In this document: piece by piece, positions 18,649 through 26,593 of the stretch
How the letters are laid out: each line of letters starts with the position of its first letter
Position numbering within the stretch: the first letter of the stretch is position 1
From: SZUA-38 sp965212525
GTDB taxonomy: Bacteria; Pseudomonadota; Gammaproteobacteria; Xanthomonadales; SZUA-38
NCBI GenBank assembly: GCA_965212525.1
Contig: CBDBVC010000037.1
Span: 62,001 to 126,000 of the forward strand
DNA: 64,000 nt
Direction: 5' to 3'
Made by a program: the position numbers and the translations under genes
Notes under the pieces: model-generated
What the model saw: the letters and a program-made list of their open reading frames with translations, nothing else
Told to the model about the DNA's origin: nothing
Databases searched by the model: none

Positions 18649-19329
18649 ATGCTGCCTGATGATTTCTTTGCTGAAAACGGCTATGCCGTCCTGCGCGGTG
18701 CCATAGAACCGCAAACCTGTCGTTTGTTCGAAAAATACGCGCTGTTCAACCGGTCGCTGGCCGGTTATTACCACTCTGCCGGACCGGTGACTCGTGATGT
18801 GCAGGATCGTTACTCCGATCCCTTCGGCGAGAGCATTCTGGTTGAATTGCAGCAGCTCATCGCCGATACGGTGGGCGCTGAGCTGCACTGCGCCTACTCC
18901 TACCTGCGAATCTATGGACCCGAATCATTCCTGAAACCACATACTGATCGCGAATCCTGCGAGATCAGCGTCACCATGACCGTGGCGCGTGACCCTGTCG
19001 ACGCCCGATGGCCGGTGTATCTTCGTCACAACGACGAGCCTGTGGCCATCAATCTCGAGCCGGGTGATATCCTCATCTATCGTGGCAGCGACCTGGAGCA
19101 CTGGCGCGATGACTACGAGGGCAGCTACTGGATGCAGCTGTTTCTGCATTACGTGACCGTCGGTGGCGCATTTGATCATCTCAAGTTTGACGGCAGACCG
19201 GTGCTGGGACACCCGGTGCAGAATATCGTGCACTCGCGAAATCAGCCCTGCCCCTGCGGCAGTGAACGACGCTACAAGCATTGTCATGGATCAGTCGAGC
19301 AGAGAACGACGCAGGAGTCCGATGCCTGA
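18649..19329 (+). CDS. 2-oxoglutarate/Fe(II) oxygenase-like protein with C-terminal SEC-C zinc motif
   Basis: 226 residues from ATG 18649, with GGGGA 9 bases upstream; a GTG at 18595 would add 18 residues. The first 200 residues resemble 2OG-Fe(II) oxygenases: LRIYGPESFLKPHTDRESCE supplies an H-x-D iron pair, and GDILIYRGSDLEHWR supplies a distal His. The last 25 residues are a SEC-C motif (PCPCGSERRYKHCHG), a small zinc site found at the end of SecA and of many otherwise unrelated proteins. The pair suggests a hydroxylase recruited to a protein or nucleic acid partner, which is inference. It is followed by a lipoprotein gene 90 bases on. Confidence 0.8.
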   Translation: MLPDDFFAENGYAVLRGAIEPQTCRLFEKYALFNRSLAGYYHSAGPVTRDVQDRYSDPFGESILVELQQLIADTVGAELHCAYSYLRIYGPESFLKPHTDRESCEISVTMTVARDPVDARWPVYLRHNDEPVAINLEPGDILIYRGSDLEHWRDDYEGSYWMQLFLHYVTVGGAFDHLKFDGRPVLGHPVQNIVHSRNQPCPCGSERRYKHCHGSVEQRTTQESDA

Positions 19330-19419
19330 ACGGCTGCATAATTCAACAGCAAATCTCGCCTGCGTTGAATGTTGTGAGACAGGCTAGTCTCGAGAGAGCG
19401 GAATCAGGGGGACGATCCA

Positions 19420-19959
19420 ATGAAACACTCCATTCTGTCAAGGACAAACCTGTCACTCATACTGGCGACATCGATCCTGACGGCCTGTGGCGGTCCGGCC
19501 TACGTCATTTCCGGCGAAACTGATCGCGCCTTTCTGGTGGTGCACCCACGCGAGTCAGAGACGCTGATTGGAAACTGGGGCGTGATACGCATCTATCCAG
19601 ATGCCTGCCCTGTCAGCCGGGACAATGAGGGATACGTTCTCACCAAGGGACCGTATGAACGCCTCGGGCCGAAAACGGTTGAGGTGCCGGCAGGCAGAAC
19701 AGTGATCATCAATGCGGTGTCCAACTACTACCCGGACTCGCAGAGCAGCGATCACCTGACCTGCTCAAAGGCCATACGCGTGGTCTTCAAGCCCGGTGAA
19801 ACCTATGAACTGACGCGAGAATTCAACATCAGATCAGAAGCCACCAGCAATGTATCCAGGCGCTATCGCATTCGTCAATGCACAGCCAGGCTGAGTCACA
19901 ATGGCAATTCAGCAGGCCACAGACTGCACACCCGTAGAAACGGCACGCCATCTTGCTGA
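19420..19959 (+). CDS. Hypothetical lipoprotein
   Basis: 179 residues; GGGGGA lies 7 bases before the ATG. A signal peptide ends in a good lipobox (ILTACGG, Cys about residue 23), so the protein should be lipid-anchored in the envelope. The mature part is a single beta-rich domain (LGPKTVEVPAGRTVIINAVS, then VVFKPGETYELTREF), similar in pattern to small stress-type envelope lipoproteins. No named family is recognised. The last 35 residues (from SRRYRIRQC) look unlike the rest, are rich in Arg and His, and overlap the upstream part of the next reading frame, so a disturbed 3' end is possible. Confidence 0.72.
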   Translation: MKHSILSRTNLSLILATSILTACGGPAYVISGETDRAFLVVHPRESETLIGNWGVIRIYPDACPVSRDNEGYVLTKGPYERLGPKTVEVPAGRTVIINAVSNYYPDSQSSDHLTCSKAIRVVFKPGETYELTREFNIRSEATSNVSRRYRIRQCTARLSHNGNSAGHRLHTRRNGTPSC

Positions 19960-20056
19960 ATCGAGCCCGGCAGACTACCCGTTTCTCAAGCCAGCCGAAA
20001 AAAGCAAGGACAGCCCCGTCTTGAACAGCAGAAAACAGGACAGGGTCAGCTGGTCG

Positions 20057-20785
20057 ATGATTCGAAAATCGTTCAGCCGTCCGTATCCGGTCACCGGGTC
20101 CATGCTGCTGCTGGCAATGCTGGTACCCGGCTACCTGGTAATAGCCTACTGGACTGAAGGCAGACCGGCCTCGAAGCCGTCGTTAGCGCTGGATGACTGG
20201 GTTCCCCTGATCCCGGACTGGGTACTGGTCTACGCGGGCCTCTACCTGTTCCTGATCATACTGCCCGTGATAGTCATCTGGCAGCGTGAGCTCATCGACC
20301 GGACAGTGCGGGCCTATTTGCTGGTGTGGCTGGTCTCATTCGGAATCTTCCTCATCTATCCGACCGTCATTCAACGAGCGGACATCGTGCCTGGTGATGA
20401 TTTCTTCAGCTGGAGTCTGAGACGGCTGTATGAGGCTGATACGGCGTTCAACTGCTTTCCATCGATTCACGTGGCTCATTCAATTGTCTCGGCCCTGGCC
20501 TGCTTTCGCGTTCATCGATGGGTCGGGATCTTTGCCCTTGGTTGTGCATCCCTGGTGGCCCTGTCCACGCTGTTCATCAAGCAGCATTTCGTTGTTGATG
20601 TTGTCGTGGGTGCGCTGCTGGCATTGCTGGGCTATCGCCTGTTTCTGCAAGCGTACCCGCGTGAACACACATCGCCGACTCAATATCGTCTGGCACCACA
20701 CCAACTGTGGATCGCGGGTGGCTTTGTCTGCCTTGTGATTTTCTGGGTCTGGATCGTGTTCAGATTCGCCGATCAATCGGTTTGA
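20057..20785 (+). CDS. PAP2/Aur1-like membrane phosphatase
   Basis: 242 residues from ATG 20057. The frame is open back to 19901 (52 more residues), but that part is polar and overlaps the preceding lipoprotein gene, so I prefer the later start. Six membrane helices are visible, starting with SMLLLAMLVPGYLVIAYW. PAP2 motifs are present: FNCFPSIHVAHSIVS with catalytic His, and FIKQHFVVDVVVGALLAL with the second His and Asp. The FPS-x-H form is typical of the PAP2_3 (inositol phosphotransferase-like) branch. It likely acts on lipid phosphates or polyprenyl phosphates in the membrane. The substrate is unknown. Confidence 0.85.
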   Translation: MIRKSFSRPYPVTGSMLLLAMLVPGYLVIAYWTEGRPASKPSLALDDWVPLIPDWVLVYAGLYLFLIILPVIVIWQRELIDRTVRAYLLVWLVSFGIFLIYPTVIQRADIVPGDDFFSWSLRRLYEADTAFNCFPSIHVAHSIVSALACFRVHRWVGIFALGCASLVALSTLFIKQHFVVDVVVGALLALLGYRLFLQAYPREHTSPTQYRLAPHQLWIAGGFVCLVIFWVWIVFRFADQSV

Positions 20786-20891
20786 TTGATTCAACATTTG
20801 CCCCGTGACATTTGCCAGTTGACTGATGCGACAGGCTCAGTCAATCTCTGAACTGGTTCAGGTGCAATGAGCACACGATGTGCCTATTGAT

Positions 20892-21410
20892 ATGAATGAC
20901 CATCAGACAGACACACACAGCCCGATGATCTGCGCGTCCTGCGATTATGTACGAACGCCTCAGGATGATGCGCCCCAGTGGCAATGCCCAGCCTGCGAAC
21001 GGGCCTACAGCAAGTCATCGGCCCACAAACGCAATTCCTCGTTCGGGCTCATCCGGTGCCCGGCCTGCGGCCATCAACGATCAGAACAGGATGACGCTCC
21101 CGACTGGGCGTGCCCCGCCTGTGACCGTGCCTACAAAAGGTCATTCATCGATACGCTGCCCAAATCAAGGCGCTTTCAGGGCAGCAATCTGCGGGAAGGC
21201 GTTGGAAGGATATTACTCGCCCTGATCCCTGCCATACTCGTAATGCGGGCTTTGATCAGTGGTGAAACCTGGATCTCCGTCAGCGGCGTAAGATCTGTAA
21301 GCTATGCGGAGTCCCCGGTTGAATTTTCGATCAACATGTTCTTTTTATCTGTCATCATGGTCGGGCTGCTGATCAGTGGATTCGGTTATCTGAGAAAACT
21401 CGATGAATGA
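20892..21410 (+). CDS. Membrane protein with two tandem zinc ribbons
   Basis: 172 residues from ATG 20892; an in-frame GTG lies four codons upstream and neither has a clear ribosome site. The N-terminal half carries an internal duplication: CASCDYVRTPQDDAPQWQCP then ACERAYSK, and CPACGHQRSEQDDAPDWACP then ACDRAYKRS. Each unit has two CxxC knuckles and a shared QDDAPxWxCPAC core, so two rubredoxin-like or zinc-ribbon domains are expected. Two membrane helices follow (ILLALIPAILVMRALI and FFLSVIMVGLLISGFGYL). The ribbons would face the cytoplasm. It precedes a Ser/Thr kinase gene by 190 bases. Function is unknown. Confidence 0.8.
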   Translation: MNDHQTDTHSPMICASCDYVRTPQDDAPQWQCPACERAYSKSSAHKRNSSFGLIRCPACGHQRSEQDDAPDWACPACDRAYKRSFIDTLPKSRRFQGSNLREGVGRILLALIPAILVMRALISGETWISVSGVRSVSYAESPVEFSINMFFLSVIMVGLLISGFGYLRKLDE

Positions 21411-21471
21411 TTTCTGAAGATGCACTGTCCGGAGACAGGCATCATCTGCATCATGCAAACCCGTCATTGAA

Positions 21472-21487
21472 ATGATCATTGGATCAT
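21472..21487. promoter_or_regulatory. Palindrome upstream of the first Ser/Thr kinase gene
   Basis: ATGATC (21472-21477) and GATCAT (21482-21487) form an inverted repeat with a 4-base centre, 114 bases before the kinase start. It could be an operator. No binding protein can be named. Confidence 0.3.
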
Positions 21488-21600
21488 CAGAACGGGGCAT
21501 GCAGTCGAGCGCAGGCACGCTCTGGCCCTTAGTCCTGCCTTGCACCCTATATTCACATCTGATTTACTGATCGACAAACACCTCAGTTGGGGGCTCACTG

Positions 21601-23949
21601 TTGGATCCGGCGCGTTATCAGGAGATCAAGGGCATTGTCATGCGGGTACTCGAGATGCCAGAGGCCGAACGTGCGTCCTATCTGGACATTGCCTGCAAGG
21701 ATGATGCCATATTACGCCAGGAAGTCGACGAGTTGATGGCGCTGGATGTGGACCAGAGTTTCATGGCCTTGAGCCCGGTTGGCATCGATCTGCCCGCAAT
21801 CGAGGACAAGCAACCGCTGCAGGGCCAGATCGGACGAATCCGTATCGACCGACTGATTGCCAGCGGCGGCATGGGCGAGGTGTATGCCGGCATCGATGAC
21901 CTGCTGGAACGTCCCGTTGCCATCAAGGTAATCCAGTCGGGTCAGCGCCTGTCAGCCTTCAGCCGAACGGCGTTTCTGAACGAGGCCAGGGTACTTTCAG
22001 GCCTCAAGCACCCCAATATCTGTGAGGTTCACGACTTCTTCGAAGATCGTGAACGTGACGTGCTGGTGATGGAATTGATTGAGGGCCAAACCCTCAGGGA
22101 TTCGATGAAGGCAACAACACTGTCTCGACCGCTGTTGCTGGCGCGGCAAATTGTCAGCGCCCTGGCCAGTGCGCATGAACGCGGCATCGTACACCGTGAC
22201 CTGAAGCCCGAAAACATCATGCTCACTGAAAACGGTCAGATCAAGATTCTGGATTTCGGACTGGCGCGCAGCAATACCATTATGGCTGACATCCCATCAG
22301 CAGATGATGATCCGGCTCCCACCCTGAAGACCCGGATTTCCGGCACGCCAGGCTATATGTCACCCGAACAGGCTCGGGGTGAGGTATCCACCTCCGCCAC
22401 CGACTTGTGGAGTTTTGGACTGGTGTTGAGTGAATTGCTGACCGGACAGAAACCCTATCCAGCCGGCACCGCCACTCCCGAACTGATCGAACGGGCACGA
22501 TCAGCGGACGTGAACATACCCAGACAATTACCCCAGGCAGAAAAAGCCCTGATCCAGGCCCTGTTGTCCGAACAACCCGAGCAGCGTCCATCCGCACGCG
22601 ATGTGCTGCAGCGCATTGATCGCATCCTGGATCGACCCAGACGTCGTGCAGTCTGGGCAGCGTTTGCCGCCGTGCTTGCCTTATCCGGTCTCGGTCTGTG
22701 GAAATACACCAGTGACCTGAAGCAGGAACAGGAACTCGCGGTCGCCGCCACCGAGCGCGCCGAACAGGCGCGATCGGAGGCTGAGGATCTGATCGGCTTC
22801 TTGGTGGAAGATCTCAATAGAGGGCTGCGAGAAGTGGGCCGCCTGGATCTGCTCGAATCCGTGGCCGATCAGGCGCTCGGCTATTACGGTGAGCTCAGCC
22901 CGGAAGAAATGAGTCGCTCCGATGGTCAGCCAGCCGTGGCCCTGCAACGGGTGGCGCAGGTGATCGACTCCCAGGGAGATATTCCCCGGGCGATCACAAT
23001 CATGCGACAGCCGATCGAAGGACTGACCTACCTGATTGATTCGGAGCCCGACAACGCACTGGCCTTGTTTCGACTGGGTACAGCCCACAGCTACATGGGC
23101 GATCTGATGCGAACCGAGGGCCACTTTATGGAAGCCAGAGCCCACACCTCGACCGCCATGGAAATCGGTCGGGAACTCACCCAGGGACTCGAACCGGGCG
23201 AAGGCCCATCCGCACGCCCCAATGCCGAAGAACGCTGGCGGGTGCTGCTGCGATCAACTTACATTCATGCCGACACCTTCATGCGGATGGGTGATAATGA
23301 TCGTACCGTTGAATTTCTGGAACAGGCTGCCGCGCTGGCAGTGCCTGCGGTCGTCAAGCAACCCGGCCTCACCACCAATCTGGCCGATATCCAGTTCAAG
23401 CGCTGCGACACCTATTACGACATGGCGCTGAAGGAACTGGCGCTGGAGGCCTGCCTGGCGTCACTGGAAATGGACCGGCAACTGCATCTGGCCAAACCGG
23501 ACGATTATTGGGCACACAAGAATTTTGCACTCGATCACATGGTGGTGGCACGCGTGTACCGCAGCCTTGGACGTCCGGACGAAGGACTGGCGATTGCCAA
23601 CATCGGAGCCGAACACACGCAGCAACTGCTTGACTGGGAACCTGATAATGCCACCCGAATCAATGACCACATCACCATGATGGTCACACGCGGTCAGATG
23701 TTGCGTGCCATGGGTGACCAGGAGCAGAGTCAGCAACTGTTCCAGCAGGCCCATGACCGCATTCAGTCCTTTGAACAGACTCGCGACGATATACCTTTTC
23801 TCAACAACACATTTCTGACTCGCTTGTATGTCGGTGAAATCGAGCAGGCACGTGAAGTCGCCGCAATCCTGGCCGAACGCGGCTTCAAGCGCCGAGAGTT
23901 TCGAGAACTGTGTGCCGAATTCAACATCGCCGAGTGTGGGCTGAACTGA
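21601..23949 (+). CDS. Membrane Ser/Thr protein kinase with extracytoplasmic TPR region (module 1)
   Basis: 782 residues from TTG 21601, with GGGGG about 8 bases upstream; the first in-frame ATG is at codon 14. Residues 80-345 are a complete Hanks-type kinase: IASGGMGEVYAG (P-loop), VAIKV with Lys109, VHRDLKPENIML (catalytic loop), ILDFGLARS (metal site) and GTPGYMSPEQARG (activation segment). A single membrane helix is at about 350-367 (AVWAAFAAVLALSGLGLW), followed by a coiled coil and TPR-like helices to the end. The outside TPR part is probably the sensor. It lies 4 bases before an ECF sigma gene whose region 2.2 carries a Thr, so the sigma factor is its probable substrate. This is inferred from the EcfP/PknT (ECF43) precedent. 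Confidence 0.93.
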   Translation: MDPARYQEIKGIVMRVLEMPEAERASYLDIACKDDAILRQEVDELMALDVDQSFMALSPVGIDLPAIEDKQPLQGQIGRIRIDRLIASGGMGEVYAGIDDLLERPVAIKVIQSGQRLSAFSRTAFLNEARVLSGLKHPNICEVHDFFEDRERDVLVMELIEGQTLRDSMKATTLSRPLLLARQIVSALASAHERGIVHRDLKPENIMLTENGQIKILDFGLARSNTIMADIPSADDDPAPTLKTRISGTPGYMSPEQARGEVSTSATDLWSFGLVLSELLTGQKPYPAGTATPELIERARSADVNIPRQLPQAEKALIQALLSEQPEQRPSARDVLQRIDRILDRPRRRAVWAAFAAVLALSGLGLWKYTSDLKQEQELAVAATERAEQARSEAEDLIGFLVEDLNRGLREVGRLDLLESVADQALGYYGELSPEEMSRSDGQPAVALQRVAQVIDSQGDIPRAITIMRQPIEGLTYLIDSEPDNALALFRLGTAHSYMGDLMRTEGHFMEARAHTSTAMEIGRELTQGLEPGEGPSARPNAEERWRVLLRSTYIHADTFMRMGDNDRTVEFLEQAAALAVPAVVKQPGLTTNLADIQFKRCDTYYDMALKELALEACLASLEMDRQLHLAKPDDYWAHKNFALDHMVVARVYRSLGRPDEGLAIANIGAEHTQQLLDWEPDNATRINDHITMMVTRGQMLRAMGDQEQSQQLFQQAHDRIQSFEQTRDDIPFLNNTFLTRLYVGEIEQAREVAAILAERGFKRREFRELCAEFNIAECGLN

Positions 23950-23953
23950 CCCG

Positions 23954-24532
23954 ATGAACACACCCACACAATCGCCGGTCACACTCATGCTCAGGCGCTG
24001 GCAAGCCGGTGAAGGTGACGCCCTGGACGAACTAATCCCTGTCGTGTATGAAGAGCTTCGACGCCTGGCCGCGGCTCAACTCAGAAAGGAACACAAGGCA
24101 TCGATCCAATGCACCGAACTGGTGGCCGAAGCCTATCTCAAACTGGTCAATGCCGATCAGATCGACTGGCAGGGTCGAAATCATTTCTTTTCCATCGCCG
24201 CTCGCACCATGCGGCGCGTGCTGGTGGAACGATACCGCCAGCGCAGCGCCGAAAAACGCGGCGGAGGTCAGACCCTGCTCACCTACAAGGATGAACTGGG
24301 CAGCGATCAGCAATCCGGCGCGCTGGAACTCGACCGGCTGGACGATGCCTTGACCGAACTGGAATCACTCGACCCACGCCAGGCTGACATCGTCACGCTG
24401 CGTTTTTTCGGCGGGCTCAAGGGCGAGGAAATCGCCCAGGTACTGTCCATCTCGGCTCGTACTGTCAAACGTGAATGGGCCGCTGCCCGGTTATGGCTGT
24501 TCAGGGCGATGAAACCACCTTCAACCACCTGA
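23954..24532 (+). CDS. ECF sigma factor, TIGR02999/ECF43-like (module 1)
   Basis: 192 residues. Region 2 covers about residues 25-100 and region 4 about 130-187 (DPRQADIVTLRFFGGLKGEE, then IAQVLSISARTVKREWAAAR). The family signature FFSIAARTMRRVLVERYRQR is clear. In region 2.2 canonical ECF sigma factors have an acidic DAED before LVQE. Here the segment is QCTELVAEAYLKL, so two acidic residues are gone and Thr54 takes one place. In phosphorylation-activated ECF43 factors a phosphorylated Thr restores this charge. The gene starts 4 bases after the kinase stop, so the two are translationally linked. The tagged secreted gene follows 142 bases later and is a plausible target. Confidence 0.92.
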   Translation: MNTPTQSPVTLMLRRWQAGEGDALDELIPVVYEELRRLAAAQLRKEHKASIQCTELVAEAYLKLVNADQIDWQGRNHFFSIAARTMRRVLVERYRQRSAEKRGGGQTLLTYKDELGSDQQSGALELDRLDDALTELESLDPRQADIVTLRFFGGLKGEEIAQVLSISARTVKREWAAARLWLFRAMKPPSTT

Positions 24533-24674
24533 TATTCATCTCAATACGCAATCACGTCGATCGGCTCATCACGCTACGTTGAACTCAAGCGTCATTGTTT
24601 GGCCCTTTCTGTCTTCGTTCTGCACATCCGATAGGTAAGCAACACAACAACACCTTGATGTGAGCGAGGACAAC

Positions 24675-26408
24675 ATGAAACGACTCATCCACAACCTGAT
24701 CATTCTGGCCAGTATTCTGATGGCCTGGAGTCACGGTGCGCAGGCGCAATTTACCGTTGCGACAGGCACCAACTTTGGCCCGATCCCAGATGCACCGGGA
24801 TCAGGTCCGCGCAACTATGGCGAAGCTCGAGACATACTGTTCAACGTGTCGGGACAGACCGGATCGGTAACCTCGGTTCAGGTCTATTTCGATGCAGATC
24901 ACAGTTTCGTGGGTGATCTTCGCGTGACGCTGATCGCACCCGATGGCCGGTCCCTGACCCTGTTCGAGCACACTGGCGCGACCAACGCCACCAGCGCCGG
25001 ATCCAGCTCCAACCTGAGCCTGTTCAATCGTGTCATCTTCGATGATGTTTCAACGGATAACTGGTGGACGGGTGCGGTGATCGGTGACAACGACATTCCA
25101 TCCGGTTTCTACCGGTCTGTAGTGGCGGGTGGTCCGGGTGTCACCAATCCGCCCACCGTCACGTCCATTAACGCGAACTTCGCGACCGCCTCGCCAAACG
25201 GCCAGTGGATCCTGCGGTTTGAAGATGGCTGGAGCGGCGACACTGGTGAGGTGGACTATGCCGAACTGGTGCTGGGCGTACCCGGACAGGATCACGTGGT
25301 TACCAACACCGCGGATTCCGGCCTGGGCAGCCTGCGGGACGCCATGACCAGTGCCCAGTCGGGCGATCGTATCGTGTTTGAAAGCCCATTGTTCGACATC
25401 GAACAGACCATTGTCCTGCTGGACAGATTGCCCGATGTGCCCGATGGTGTGGCCATTATCGGGTCCGGCGGCAAGATTCTGGGCATTTCCCGCGATGGCA
25501 CCCAGGAACCGTTCCGGATCTTCAACATACCGTCGGGTCGCACGGCCACGATCAGCGATCTGAACGTGCTCAATGGCCTCGAAATTTCAGAACGAGGCGG
25601 TGGTATTCGCAATGACGGCACCCTGTTTCTGATTGACGCCATGATCTCGTTCAATGAGTCAAGCACCGACGGGAACCTGGCCTTGTCAGGTGGCGGCGGC
25701 GTCTACAACAGCAGCTCTGGCACACTGGTGATGACGGGCTGCTCGCTGTTCATGAACACGACCACTTTTATCGGCGGCGGGCTGTGGAACCACAACAACG
25801 GGATGGCACGTGTCAGCCACAGCACCTTTGCCAACAACGTTGCCGACACGGGCGGTGGTATCGGTGCGGTCAGTTTTGCCAACACCAGCGGCTTCACCTC
25901 GCTCATGAGCAATACACTGGTCAACAACACCAGCACCAGTTCGTTTGCGGGTGGTCTGGCGATTGCCACTCAGGGGCCCAACGCCACATCGCTCAATGTC
26001 CTAAGAAACAACCTGTTTTCCAACCCGGGCGTATTCGGCAACCTGAGTTCAAATACATTCAACGGAGCCAACCCGCCCAACATCATCTCGGACGGGTTCA
26101 ACCTGAGCACCGATGGTGGTGCTGGTTTATTGAACCAACCCACGGACCGGGTGGGCGCAGTGGCCAACGTCGGACCGTATGGCGATTACGGCGGCAAAAC
26201 GGCCACGGTGCCACTGCGTGCGGGCAGCGAGGCCATTGACGCGGGCCGTGCCACTGGCTTCAGCAGTTTCGATCAACGCGGCACGGGATTCAACCGACTA
26301 GTGGATCTGGGACAGCCCAATGCCGAAGTCAGCGACGGCAGCGACATCGGCGCCTTCGAATTGCAGGCCGAACCGCAGGTGGAAATCTTCAGAAACGGTT
26401 TTGAGTAG
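24675..26408 (+). CDS. Secreted P-domain/beta-helix protein with C-terminal NGFE motif (module 1)
   Basis: 577 residues from ATG 24675 with GAGGA 5 bases upstream; a GTG at 24660 is less likely. Signal peptide: IILASILMAWSHGAQA. Residues 25-205 resemble a proprotein-convertase P-domain (VYFDADHSFVGDLRVTLIAP, then NGQWILRFEDGWSGDTGE). Residues 210-480 form a right-handed beta-helix beginning with VVTNTADSGLGSLRDAMTSA. A choice-of-anchor Q block follows (GPYGDYGGKTATVPLRAGS, then IDAGRA and DIGAFELQ). The end is VEIFRNGFE, the window-wide tag. It directly follows the kinase/ECF pair on the same strand. Such proteins are displayed outside the cell; the role here is unknown. Confidence 0.9.
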   Translation: MKRLIHNLIILASILMAWSHGAQAQFTVATGTNFGPIPDAPGSGPRNYGEARDILFNVSGQTGSVTSVQVYFDADHSFVGDLRVTLIAPDGRSLTLFEHTGATNATSAGSSSNLSLFNRVIFDDVSTDNWWTGAVIGDNDIPSGFYRSVVAGGPGVTNPPTVTSINANFATASPNGQWILRFEDGWSGDTGEVDYAELVLGVPGQDHVVTNTADSGLGSLRDAMTSAQSGDRIVFESPLFDIEQTIVLLDRLPDVPDGVAIIGSGGKILGISRDGTQEPFRIFNIPSGRTATISDLNVLNGLEISERGGGIRNDGTLFLIDAMISFNESSTDGNLALSGGGGVYNSSSGTLVMTGCSLFMNTTTFIGGGLWNHNNGMARVSHSTFANNVADTGGGIGAVSFANTSGFTSLMSNTLVNNTSTSSFAGGLAIATQGPNATSLNVLRNNLFSNPGVFGNLSSNTFNGANPPNIISDGFNLSTDGGAGLLNQPTDRVGAVANVGPYGDYGGKTATVPLRAGSEAIDAGRATGFSSFDQRGTGFNRLVDLGQPNAEVSDGSDIGAFELQAEPQVEIFRNGFE

Positions 26409-26476
26409 GGGTATCTCTGGACAGCGGACGGGCTGCACTCACTGTGCGATCCGCTCGCTGCCTGAACCAAAAACGG

Positions 26477-26510
26477 CCCGCAACAGCGTCGTGACTGTTG
26501 CGGGTTTTTT
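26477..26510 (+). terminator. Strong Rho-independent terminator
   Basis: CCCGCAACAG (26477-26486) pairs perfectly with CTGTTGCGGG (26495-26504) over an 8-base loop and is followed at once by six T (26505-26510). It closes the module 1 transcript after the tagged secreted gene. It also rules out an upstream TTG at 26498 as start of the next gene. Confidence 0.93.
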
Positions 26511-26593
26511 ACTCTGCGACATATCCGATCAATTGGCAGCACGATCAATCCCCGCTAGAATTTCAGACGAATACCTGGCAACAAGGCAGCACC

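Noticed and set aside
26498..26593. Upstream TTG as start of the AraC regulator
   Set aside because: It lies within the second arm of a strong Rho-independent terminator, and the added residues show no membrane helix or family match.
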